From the NCBI GenBank assembly GCA_964550345.1, contig CAZJYZ010000012.1, forward strand, positions 1-64,000: a stretch of DNA of 64,000 nucleotides, in the 5' to 3' direction. The notes beneath the pieces were generated by a model that was not told where the DNA came from, did not search any database, and saw nothing but the letters and a program-made list of their open reading frames with translations. Below, in pieces: positions 34,882-42,634 of this stretch. The position numbers and the translations under genes were made by a program. This DNA is from JAAEUB01 sp964550345 (GTDB taxonomy: Bacteria > Pseudomonadota > Alphaproteobacteria > Rhodobacterales > Rhodobacteraceae). Positions within the stretch are counted from its first letter, which is position 1. Every line of letters starts with the position of its first letter.

Positions 34882-36755
34882 CAGCCCGCTTTCTTGATCC
34901 CGATCATGCGCGCGCGGGCGCGTGGATCACGGTCAAACAGGGCTGCCAGTTGTTCAGTCATGGCACCGGCAAGTTGCTCGACATCCGTGATGGTAACGGC
35001 GCGTTCATAGTAACGGGTAACATCATGGCCAATGCCGATTGCCAGCAATTCAACCATGTTTCGCCGCTCGACCATGTCGATGACGTCGCGCAGGTGTTTT
35101 TCCAGATAATTCGCGGGGTTAACGGACAAAGTTGAGTCGTCCACCGGCGCACCATCACTGATTACCATCAGGATTTTGCGCGCTTCGTGGCGGCACGCAA
35201 TGCGCTTATGCGCCCATTCCAGCGCCTCGCCGTCGATGTTTTCCTTGAGCAGCCCTTCTTTCATCATCAGGCCAAGATTGGGCCGCGCCCGGCGCCATGG
35301 GGCATCGGCGGATTTATAGATGATGTGTCGCAGATCATTCAGACGGCCCGGCTGTTGTGGACGGCCTTCACCCAACCATTTTTCACGTGCCTGCCCGCCT
35401 TTCCAGGCGCGGGTGGTGAAACCGAGTATCTCAACCTTGACCTGACACCGTTCCAGGGTGCGCGCCAGAACATCGGCGCAGATCGCCGCGATGGAAATGG
35501 GCCGTCCGCGCATGGAGCCGGAATTATCCAGCAGCAAAGTCACCACCGTGTCGCGAAACTCGGTGTCTTTTTCGCGTTTAAAACTCAGCGGGGTGGTTGG
35601 GCTGACAATGACGCGCGCCAGCCGGCCGGCATCCAGTATGCCCTCTTCCAGATCAAATTCCCACGACCGGTTCTGCTGTGCCTGCAATCGACGCTGAAGC
35701 TTGTTGGCAAGGCGGCCAACTGCGCCTTTCAGGGGATCAAGTTGCTGATCGAGATAGGCTCGCAGGCGTTCCAGCTCGGCCGGTTCAGCTAAATCTTCAG
35801 CTCTGATTTCTTCGTCAAAATCAGTTAGATACGCCTGATAGTTCGGGTCGGCGTCGCTAATGGGGGCAGGGGGTGGCGGCTCCATCGGCGCGTCGCCTTC
35901 CGGCATCTCCGCCTCGTCGCCCAGTTCCATATCCGATAGATCGTCCATGGAAACCTGTGCCTGACTTTCATCCAGCACCTCGTCCTGACTTTGCTCGGGA
36001 TTAGCCTCGTTTTCCTCGGCGCCGTCCTGACTGTCTTCCTGACCCTCTTCCTGCGCCTGATCCTCGTCAGGCTCAGCCTGATCGTCGGATTCCTCGTCCT
36101 CCATATCCGGGTCTTCACCCAGCTGGTCGCCAAAGCCGAGATCCTGAATAATCTGGCGGGCGAATTTAGCAAAAATCTTTTGGTCAGAAAGGCTTGCGTC
36201 AAGGTCTTCAAGTGTACTCGCCGCTTGCCCCTCGATAAACTCGCGCCGCAGCTCCATGACATTCTGTGCGCCGGGTGGCAGGTCGCGCCCGGTTGCCAGA
36301 TGGCGCACCAGATAGCCGGCAGCCTCGGCCAACGGGGCGTTGGCGCCTTCTTTGATCTGGGCAAAGCCGCGCTGTTCCGCCTCGGCGCCAATCTTGGCGT
36401 CGATGTTGCCAGCAGTGCCGGGCATCACCCGCGCACCCATCGCCTCACAACGTGCGGTTTCCATTGCCTCGTAAAGATCGCGTGCCATCTGCCCTTCGGG
36501 GGCATAGCGATTATGGGTGGCCGCGTCGTGGAATTTGTGTTTAAGCGCATATGCATCCGCCGTGCCACGCGCCAGCAACACCTCGTCGCGGGTCATGCGT
36601 CGCGTCACCTGTGGCAGGCGAACTGCATCCGCTGACAAGCCCGGAGGGTCGACGGTAAAGCTGACCGCCAGTTCCGGGTCATCCGCCATGACCTTGGTCG
36701 CTTCGGCCAATGCCTTTTTGAACGGATCTGCCGGGTTATCGTTTGGTTTATTCAT
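34881..36755 (-). CDS. cobT: Cobaltochelatase subunit CobT
   Basis: CobT with CobS and CobN inserts cobalt into hydrogenobyrinate a,c-diamide in the aerobic cobalamin pathway. The 624-residue protein has an N-terminal helical part, a long acidic region at about 210-310 (many Asp/Glu runs such as DMEDEESDDQAEPDEDQA), and a C-terminal VWA domain with MIDAS motif LLLDNSGSMRGR and later MVISDGAPVDDS. CobN is not in this window. It follows cobS by 55 bases on the same strand. Confidence 0.96.
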   Translation of the reverse strand: MNKPNDNPADPFKKALAEATKVMADDPELAVSFTVDPPGLSADAVRLPQVTRRMTRDEVLLARGTADAYALKHKFHDAATHNRYAPEGQMARDLYEAMETARCEAMGARVMPGTAGNIDAKIGAEAEQRGFAQIKEGANAPLAEAAGYLVRHLATGRDLPPGAQNVMELRREFIEGQAASTLEDLDASLSDQKIFAKFARQIIQDLGFGDQLGEDPDMEDEESDDQAEPDEDQAQEEGQEDSQDGAEENEANPEQSQDEVLDESQAQVSMDDLSDMELGDEAEMPEGDAPMEPPPPAPISDADPNYQAYLTDFDEEIRAEDLAEPAELERLRAYLDQQLDPLKGAVGRLANKLQRRLQAQQNRSWEFDLEEGILDAGRLARVIVSPTTPLSFKREKDTEFRDTVVTLLLDNSGSMRGRPISIAAICADVLARTLERCQVKVEILGFTTRAWKGGQAREKWLGEGRPQQPGRLNDLRHIIYKSADAPWRRARPNLGLMMKEGLLKENIDGEALEWAHKRIACRHEARKILMVISDGAPVDDSTLSVNPANYLEKHLRDVIDMVERRNMVELLAIGIGHDVTRYYERAVTITDVEQLAGAMTEQLAALFDRDPRARARMIGIKKAG

Positions 36756-36810
36756 GAAGACACCCGCGCCGGGATATGGCCGCCCTGAAAGCTTATTTTA
36801 CGAGCGGCAT

Positions 36811-37797
36811 TCACCCCAGGCTAACGCTCGCTGCACTTTCCGGTAATTCCTCGTCAAAGCAGCGCTGGTAGAACTCAGCCACGGTCTGGCGTTCAAGTTC
36901 GTCGCATTTATTGAGGAAGGAAAGGCGGAAAGCATAACCTACATTGCGGAAAATTTCGGCGTTTTGCGCCCAGGTGATCACAGTACGCGGGCTCATCACC
37001 GTGGAAAGATCGCCGTTCATGAAGGCCGTGCGGGTCAGGTCGGCAACTGTGACCATCTGGCTGATGGTTTTGCGGCCGGTTTCTGAATTGTAATGCGGAT
37101 TTTTCGCCAGCACGATCGCGGTTTCGGCGTCATGGCCCAGATAGTTCAGCGTTGCCACCAGGGACCAGCGGTCCATCTGGCCCTGGTTGATCTGCTGGGT
37201 CCCGTGGTAAAGCCCGGTCGTGTCGCCCAGCCCAACGGTGTTCGCCGTAGCGAAAAGCCGGAAGGACGGGTGTGGGGTGATGACTTCGTTCTGGTCCAGA
37301 AGCGTCAGTTTGCCGTCAACCTCCAGCACCCGTTGGATCACGAACATCACATCAGCGCGCCCTGCATCATATTCATCAAATACGATCGCGGTTGGATTTC
37401 TGAGCGCCCAGGGCAGGATACCCTCTTGAAATTCAGTAACTTGCACGCCGTCCTTAAGCTTGATTGCATCCTTGCCGATCAGGTCGATCCGGCTGATATG
37501 GCTATCAAGGTTAACGCGTACACAGGGCCAGTTCAGACGGGCTGCAACCTGTTCGATATGGGTCGATTTCCCGGTGCCGTGATAGCCTTGGATCATCACC
37601 CGGCGGTTGTGGCTGAACCCGGCAAGGATAGCCAGCGTGGTGTCCGGGTCGAATTTATAGGTGTGGTCAATATCCGGCACCCGGTCACTACCGGTTTCAA
37701 AGCCTTTGACCATCATATCGGAATCAATCCCGAAAACTTCCCGTACCGAGATATCTTCGGTTGGTTTCGCGCCTATATCCATATTCCCGTCCGCCAT
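36811..37797 (-). CDS. cobS: Cobaltochelatase subunit CobS (AAA+ ATPase)
   Basis: CobS is the AAA+ partner that forms a ring with CobT to drive cobalt insertion. With ATG at 37795-37797 (MADGNMDIGAKPTEDISV) the protein has 328 residues, the expected length. Motifs: Walker A GYHGTGKS, Walker B IVFDEYDAG, and RLFATANTVGLGDTTG as sensor region. The upstream in-frame codons to 37890 are not conserved. It sits between a J-domain protein gene and cobT. Confidence 0.96.
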   Translation of the reverse strand: MADGNMDIGAKPTEDISVREVFGIDSDMMVKGFETGSDRVPDIDHTYKFDPDTTLAILAGFSHNRRVMIQGYHGTGKSTHIEQVAARLNWPCVRVNLDSHISRIDLIGKDAIKLKDGVQVTEFQEGILPWALRNPTAIVFDEYDAGRADVMFVIQRVLEVDGKLTLLDQNEVITPHPSFRLFATANTVGLGDTTGLYHGTQQINQGQMDRWSLVATLNYLGHDAETAIVLAKNPHYNSETGRKTISQMVTVADLTRTAFMNGDLSTVMSPRTVITWAQNAEIFRNVGYAFRLSFLNKCDELERQTVAEFYQRCFDEELPESAASVSLG

Positions 37798-37960
37798 TTG
37801 TTCATTCGGTGCCAGCCCGCAGCGGGCCGGAGCGTATCCTGTTTGTGGTGCCTGATTTAGCGGGCGTGTGCAAGGGTAGCGGGCGCACAAACATTCGCGA
37901 AAAGAGGCGACACAGAATTTTTTGTAAGTGACCCCTGTTCAGGCATTCCGCCTGAGCGTC

Positions 37961-38593
37961 CTAATCCTTGAAGCGCCTGCTGACCTTGATCTGCTCCCAG
38001 GCCCAGACAACTTCCTGCAACTGGTCCTCATGACCACGGTCGCCGCCGTTCATATCCGGGTGAAGTACCTTGATCAAAGACTTATAAGCCTTACGAATCT
38101 CAGTTTTGCGCCAATGATCCTTTGCCTCTAGAATATCAATTGCGCGGCGCTCGGTCGGGGGTAACTTACGCGTTCCGGTAATGGATTTTCCGGGGTTTTG
38201 AGTGGCGTTTTCCCCCAAAACCTGATGCGGGTCGTCCACGCCCAGGCGCGACCATGCGCGTGCCTCTTCTGTCCGTTTCCCAAAGGGCTTGGTCTCACGC
38301 TCCCAAACCCGGTCCTTGTCTTGCTGATCCTCAATCTCTTTTTCTGTCGCCGAGTTGAAATAGTTCCACTTTAGGTTGTATTCTCGCACGTGGATTTTGC
38401 AAAACCACAGAAACTCGTCCAGGCTGTCCTGTGATTTGGGCGCCCTGTACTGCCCGCGTTCTTCACAGCCCTCATGCTCACATTGCCGGGTTGAGGTCTC
38501 AAACGCGCCAGACATACCGCGTTTGCCGCGGGGATTTTTTTTCTTGGCGGTTGAAACCGACATGTCGAACCCGAAGGGATCATCTTTAGTCAT
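37961..38593 (-). CDS. J-domain protein with N-terminal Cys cluster
   Basis: A 210-residue protein. The C-terminal 60 residues form a J domain with the HPD motif in KVLHPDMNGG (about 178). The N-terminal half contains CEHEGCEERGQYR and FCKIHVREYN, a Cys/His pattern that may bind zinc. Such proteins commonly sit upstream of cobS in alphaproteobacteria and may bring DnaK to the chelatase, which is inference. The ATG at 38593 gives MTKDDPFGFDMSVS. Longer in-frame codons overlap the bolA promoter. Confidence 0.88.
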   Translation of the reverse strand: MTKDDPFGFDMSVSTAKKKNPRGKRGMSGAFETSTRQCEHEGCEERGQYRAPKSQDSLDEFLWFCKIHVREYNLKWNYFNSATEKEIEDQQDKDRVWERETKPFGKRTEEARAWSRLGVDDPHQVLGENATQNPGKSITGTRKLPPTERRAIDILEAKDHWRKTEIRKAYKSLIKVLHPDMNGGDRGHEDQLQEVVWAWEQIKVSRRFKD

Positions 38594-38667
38594 AGGATTA
38601 GCCTTTTCTACTCGAGCAGGAGAGTTTAGATGTTTTTCGGCGTGAGAGAAGGGGGCAGAGAAAAAAA

Positions 38668-38922
38668 ATGAGTAAAGCAGAAGAAATTCGTACAACACTA
38701 GAGGCAGCGTTTACGCCAGAGGTGTTGGAAGTGGTCAATCAGAGCGAGGACCATCGTGGCCATGGTGGCTATTCTGATGGGGAAAGCCACTTTCTGGTTA
38801 AAATCAAGGCTGTAGACTTTGCTGACATGTCGCGTGTGGCACGTCACAGGGCTGTCCACAAGGCGCTTGGTGCAGACTTGGTGGGGCGTATTCACGCCCT
38901 TGCGCTGGAGATTTCCGGCTGA
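38668..38922 (+). CDS. bolA: BolA-family protein
   Basis: An 84-residue BolA-like protein with the class II KH-like fold. The conserved VKIKAVDF and RHRAVHKALG segments contain the invariant His that binds an Fe-S cluster with a monothiol glutaredoxin. BolA proteins act in iron-sulfur delivery and stress morphology. It is divergent from the J-domain gene, 74 bases away. The start is at 38668, with a preceding AGAGAAAAAAA stretch but no strong Shine-Dalgarno. Confidence 0.93.
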   Translation: MSKAEEIRTTLEAAFTPEVLEVVNQSEDHRGHGGYSDGESHFLVKIKAVDFADMSRVARHRAVHKALGADLVGRIHALALEISG

Positions 38923-38927
38923 AACCG

Positions 38928-39314
38928 TTACTCGGCTGCGACTTCTCGCGGGCTATTTATTGGCGCAGTTTCGGCGGAAACATGCTCAGGAATATCCTGT
39001 GATTCTGCTGCCGAGGGCAGCAATGGCGCGTGGGAAGGGGTGATTTCCTCAACTGACACGACTTCCGGATCAGATTGAGTATCTTCTTTAATGCGTTGGA
39101 AAATCAGCATATTTTGGAATGTCGTAGTTTTACCAGTGAGGCCCGAGCGTGCTTCGACCGGCAGGGTGTCGCTGCGCAGATATTCCCACCCTTCGGCGCC
39201 AAGCTCATTCATGACCTCAGCCAAAGCATGGGCGAACTTGTCTTCGGACTTGCGTAAGCCATTGCCACGCTTACCTTTTTTCGGTGCTGGAACGACTTTG
39301 TATTCATATGCCAC
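38928..39314 (-). CDS. DUF4177-type small protein
   Basis: A 128-residue protein. I choose GTG 39314 (VAYEYKVVPAPKK), as AAGGGG lies 7 bases upstream. A further in-frame ATG at 39458 adds a poor extension. The first about 75 residues match DUF4177: YKVVPAP, LAEVMNELGAEGWEYLRSDTLP, and MLIFQR. The tail is acidic, rich in Glu, Ser, Pro, and looks disordered. The function is unknown. It is convergent with bolA (5 bases between). Confidence 0.8.
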   Translation of the reverse strand: MAYEYKVVPAPKKGKRGNGLRKSEDKFAHALAEVMNELGAEGWEYLRSDTLPVEARSGLTGKTTTFQNMLIFQRIKEDTQSDPEVVSVEEITPSHAPLLPSAAESQDIPEHVSAETAPINSPREVAAE

Positions 39315-39591
39315 AGGAAATCCCCTTAACTGATCCACCCTATTTATCCGATTCGCAGGGTTCATGTCGCCTGCAGGCTGAACCTGCGTGATATCTGTGG
39401 CAAAAATGCCCTTAGAGAACGCGCACACGAGACGCGCCCCTGAAATACCCCCGGGCAAGCGGCCTGTTCCGCGTCGCGCTGGCGGGGTGTTCCACCCTGA
39501 AGAATACGGTTAATCCGGTTGTTTGAGATTGTACGCTGGTATAGCGAGGAAAAGCATGCCGGCCCGCACGGTTCAGAAAAAGGAGATCGTC

Positions 39592-40032
39592 ATGGCCTTA
39601 CTTGTGCGCCCGCTCAGGGCAGAGGATGAGGCCCGGTGGCGGGTCTTGTGGAAAGGCTATCTGGATTACTATGAAACGTCGGTTTCACAGGAAGTCTATG
39701 AAACGGCATTCCAGCGGATGTTATCCGGGGAGGAAGGCGAATTCCACGGGATGGTGGCCGAGTTAGACGGTGAGCTGGTGGGGCTGGTGCATTACCTGTT
39801 TCATCGTCATGGCTGGAAACTGGAAAAAGTCTGTTATTTACAGGATTTGTACACCGATCCGTCCGTGCGTGGAAAAAGCATCGGGCGCGCTTTGATCGAA
39901 GCAACTTACAAGGCAGCCGATGCCAACGGCACGCCAAACGTTTATTGGCTGACACAGGATTTCAATGCGCCTGGGCGCCGTCTTTATGACCGTGTTGGGA
40001 AGGTAACCCCGTTTATCAAATACCAGCGCTAG
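39592..40032 (+). CDS. GNAT-family N-acetyltransferase
   Basis: A 146-residue acetyltransferase, with ATG 39592 preceded by AAAGGAG. The GNAT fold is visible: VRPLRAEDEARW, MVAELDGELVGLVHYLFH, YLQDLYTDPSVRGKSIGRALIEA (acetyl-CoA loop), and WLTQDFNAPGRRLYDRVGKV. The substrate is unknown. It is convergent with gatB (15 bases). Confidence 0.9.
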   Translation: MALLVRPLRAEDEARWRVLWKGYLDYYETSVSQEVYETAFQRMLSGEEGEFHGMVAELDGELVGLVHYLFHRHGWKLEKVCYLQDLYTDPSVRGKSIGRALIEATYKAADANGTPNVYWLTQDFNAPGRRLYDRVGKVTPFIKYQR

Positions 40033-40047
40033 CAGGCTGGATGACGC

Positions 40048-41562
40048 TTACAGCCCCAGCTTTGCCGCCACCATTTCGTTCACGGCTTTCGGATTGGCCT
40101 TACCGCCGGTTGCCTTCATCACCTGACCGACGAACCAGCCAGCCAGTTTTGGGTTGGCCTTGGCTTTTTCAACCTGTGCCGGGTTGTCGGCGATGACCTG
40201 ATCAACTGCGGCTTCGATCGCGCCGGTATCGGTGACTTGTTTCAGCCCTTCGGTTTCAACAATTTCCTGCGGGTCGCGCCCGGATGTATAGGCGATTTCA
40301 AAGACTTCTTTGGCGATCTTACCAGAGATATCCCCCTTGGAAATCAGCCTGATGATCGCTGACAATTGCACCGGACTGATCGGGCTTTCGGCGATCGAAT
40401 GGTCCTCTTTCTTCAAGCGGCCGAAAAGTTCGTTGATTACCCAGTTTGCGGCCAGCTTTCCGTCGTTGCCCTCGGCCACTTCCTCAAAAAACGCGGCCGA
40501 GGCCCGGCTGGCAGTCAACACGCCAGCATCATATTCGGAAAGGCCGAAATCTGTGACAAAACGTGATTTTTTCTCATCTGGCAATTCCGGCAGGCCTGCC
40601 GCTATGTCATCCACCCAGCCCTGTTCAATTTCCAGCGGCAACAGGTCAGGACAGGGGAAATAGCGGTAATCATGCGCCTCTTCTTTTGAGCGCATGGAAC
40701 GGGTCTCGTTCTTGTCCGGGTCATACAGGCGTGTCTCCTGCGTAACCTCGCCACCATCTTCGACAATGGCAATCTGGCGGCGTGCTTCAACCTCGATAGC
40801 CGCCTGGATAAACCGGAGCGAATTCATATTTTTGATCTCGCAGCGCGTCCCCAAATGGGCGAAATCCTGGCTTTCCATATAGCGTTCGTAATCGCCGGGA
40901 CGACAGATCGAGATATTGACGTCAGCGCGCATGGACCCTTCCTGCATATTGCCGTCACAGGTACCAAGATACCGCAGGATCTGACGCAGTTTGGTCATAT
41001 AGGCGGCGGCCTCCTGAGGGCCGCGAATGTCAGGGCGGCTGACGATCTCCATCAAGGCAACCCCGGTGCGGTTAAGGTCAACAAATGACATGTTCGGGTC
41101 CATATCATGGATGGACTTGCCCGCATCCTGCTCCAGATGGATGCGCTCAATACGCACGCGCCGGGCAATGCCGGGTTCCATATCGACGATCACTTCGCCT
41201 TCGCCGACAATCGGGTGATATAGCTGGCTGATCTGATAGCCCTGCGGCAGGTCCGGGTAGAAGTAATTCTTGCGGTCGAAGGCGCTTTTCAGGTTGATTT
41301 CGGCCTTCAGGCCCAGACCGGTGCGCACTGCCTGCTCGACACAATATTCGTTTATAACCGGCAACATGCCGGGCATGGCGGCGTCCACAAAGGCAACGTT
41401 TGAATTTGGCTCGGCCCCAAAGCGGGTGGAAGCGCCTGAAAACAGTTTGGCGTTTGAGGTAACCTGCGCATGCACCTCCATGCCGATGACAAGTTCCCAA
41501 TCTTCCTTTGCCCCGGAAATGACTTTCGGGGCGGGGGATTTATAGGCGAGGTGGTCGAGCAT
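40048..41562 (-). CDS. gatB: Aspartyl/glutamyl-tRNA amidotransferase subunit B
   Basis: GatB is the kinase-like core of GatCAB, which amidates Glu-tRNA-Gln and Asp-tRNA-Asn. The start at 41562 (MLDHLAYKSPAPK) gives 504 residues. Features: VIGMEVHAQV, KNYFYPDLPQGYQISQ, CEIKNMNSLRFIQAAIE, EAHDYRYFPCPDLLP, and the C-terminal YqeY-like helical domain (NPKLAGWFVGQVMKATGGKANP). GatC and GatA are not present here. The 23 codons upstream to 41628 are not conserved. Confidence 0.97.
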   Translation of the reverse strand: MLDHLAYKSPAPKVISGAKEDWELVIGMEVHAQVTSNAKLFSGASTRFGAEPNSNVAFVDAAMPGMLPVINEYCVEQAVRTGLGLKAEINLKSAFDRKNYFYPDLPQGYQISQLYHPIVGEGEVIVDMEPGIARRVRIERIHLEQDAGKSIHDMDPNMSFVDLNRTGVALMEIVSRPDIRGPQEAAAYMTKLRQILRYLGTCDGNMQEGSMRADVNISICRPGDYERYMESQDFAHLGTRCEIKNMNSLRFIQAAIEVEARRQIAIVEDGGEVTQETRLYDPDKNETRSMRSKEEAHDYRYFPCPDLLPLEIEQGWVDDIAAGLPELPDEKKSRFVTDFGLSEYDAGVLTASRASAAFFEEVAEGNDGKLAANWVINELFGRLKKEDHSIAESPISPVQLSAIIRLISKGDISGKIAKEVFEIAYTSGRDPQEIVETEGLKQVTDTGAIEAAVDQVIADNPAQVEKAKANPKLAGWFVGQVMKATGGKANPKAVNEMVAAKLGL

Positions 41563-41639
41563 GGTTCTTGTCCCTGATACGTGTCCCGGCGGTTCTAGGG
41601 CAGGGGCGTGGCTGGGGCAAGGGGGCATGGTTCGTGCAA

Positions 41640-41678
41640 ACGAAAGACAGGCTCAAACCATGTCGGGTTTGAGCCTGT
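41640..41678 (-). terminator. Strong terminator downstream of the barrel gene at 41730
   Basis: A perfect 13-bp stem (41647-41659 with 41666-41678) and 6-base loop. On the minus strand it is followed by CTTTCGTTTG, a T-rich tract. It ends the outer-membrane barrel transcript before gatB begins. Confidence 0.82.
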
Positions 41679-41729
41679 GCTATTCTGTTTGGCCAACGCT
41701 AATGGGGTTACCCCTGCGGCGTCTTGAAT

Positions 41730-42347
41730 TTAAAAGTTCCAGCCAGCGCGTAAGGCGACGCTCTGGATTTCGCTTTGGATCTCAGTAGTTGGAACTGCCG
41801 CGGGACCAGCGATATCACGCATCGAGTATTCCAGCCCCACAAACATATGATCGGTCACCATGACATCCACACCAATACCGGCAACCCAGCCGGATTGGGT
41901 GAATATACCAGCACCGTTGTCATCAAACGAACCGAAGGAATATCCTGCGCTGGCATAGGCCATTGCCTTACCAATACTATAGCCAGCACGCAGTTTGGCG
42001 TCGCCGTAGAATTGCTGTATGGAACCCGGGATGGCAACGGTGCCTATGTTCGAAACGGTATAGGCGAGTTCCGCGCCATAAACTATCGACCCGTTTTGAA
42101 TATTATAGCCTGCAAAGGCGCCATAAACATTCCCGGCACTAAAGGGGAAATCCGGACCAGGTACCCCACTGAAGAGCGCCCGTGCCACGCCGCTATCCGA
42201 AGCCGCCATACCACCGAGATAAAAGCCACCCCAGTCGTTGGCTTCGACGGCGGGCGCGACGATCGGAGCCGGTGTTTCAAGATTACCCGCCAGTGCAACG
42301 CCTGTGGACGCCGCGAATGCGAGTGTTGCCAAGGTTATAGTTTTCAT
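41730..42347 (-). CDS. Outer membrane beta-barrel protein (OmpA-like class)
   Basis: A 205-residue protein, with ATG at 42345-42347 and GGGGG just upstream. The signal peptide is MKTITLATLAFAASTGVALAG. The mature N-terminus has a proline-rich VAPAVEANDWGGFYLGG start, typical of Opa/OmpA-like barrels of alphaproteobacteria, followed by strands such as FAGYNIQNG, GDAKLRAGYSIG, YASAGYSFG, GIGVDVMVT and VGLEYSMRD. It ends WNF, the usual C-terminal aromatic signal for BAM insertion. The function is unknown. It is a separate unit, with a terminator below. Confidence 0.82.
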   Translation of the reverse strand: MKTITLATLAFAASTGVALAGNLETPAPIVAPAVEANDWGGFYLGGMAASDSGVARALFSGVPGPDFPFSAGNVYGAFAGYNIQNGSIVYGAELAYTVSNIGTVAIPGSIQQFYGDAKLRAGYSIGKAMAYASAGYSFGSFDDNGAGIFTQSGWVAGIGVDVMVTDHMFVGLEYSMRDIAGPAAVPTTEIQSEIQSVALRAGWNF

Positions 42348-42634
42348 ATTTTCCCCCAAAAACTATGTTTATAATTTTGGTACCTGAGTGGAAATCGCTA
42401 ATCCTACTAGGAAACGGCTACTCCTCTCCGGTGAGCGGTGCAATTGTAGGGGGGCGAACGCCCATTCGCTGGGGCGCGATGTAGCATTTTGGACGCTGTA
42501 TTGGTAGTTTTAGTTCGTGGCTTTACTGCTGTCGGTTGTGCTGGGCCGGAACAGCATCGTCGTGATATAGGCCGGTTCCGATCCACCCGCCTCAGGTACT
42601 TTGCGGGCGGGCTCGCAACCTATCCTCGAGCCTC

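Noticed and set aside
35991..36635. A 214-codon plus-strand frame antisense to cobT
   Set aside because: It mirrors the acidic repeat region of cobT and lacks any domain. Likewise a frame at 37093-37860 over cobS.
42360..42634. Possible small gene between the barrel gene and pepN
   Set aside because: A frame at 42489-42743 exists but overlaps pepN and has no family features. The gap seems non-coding.
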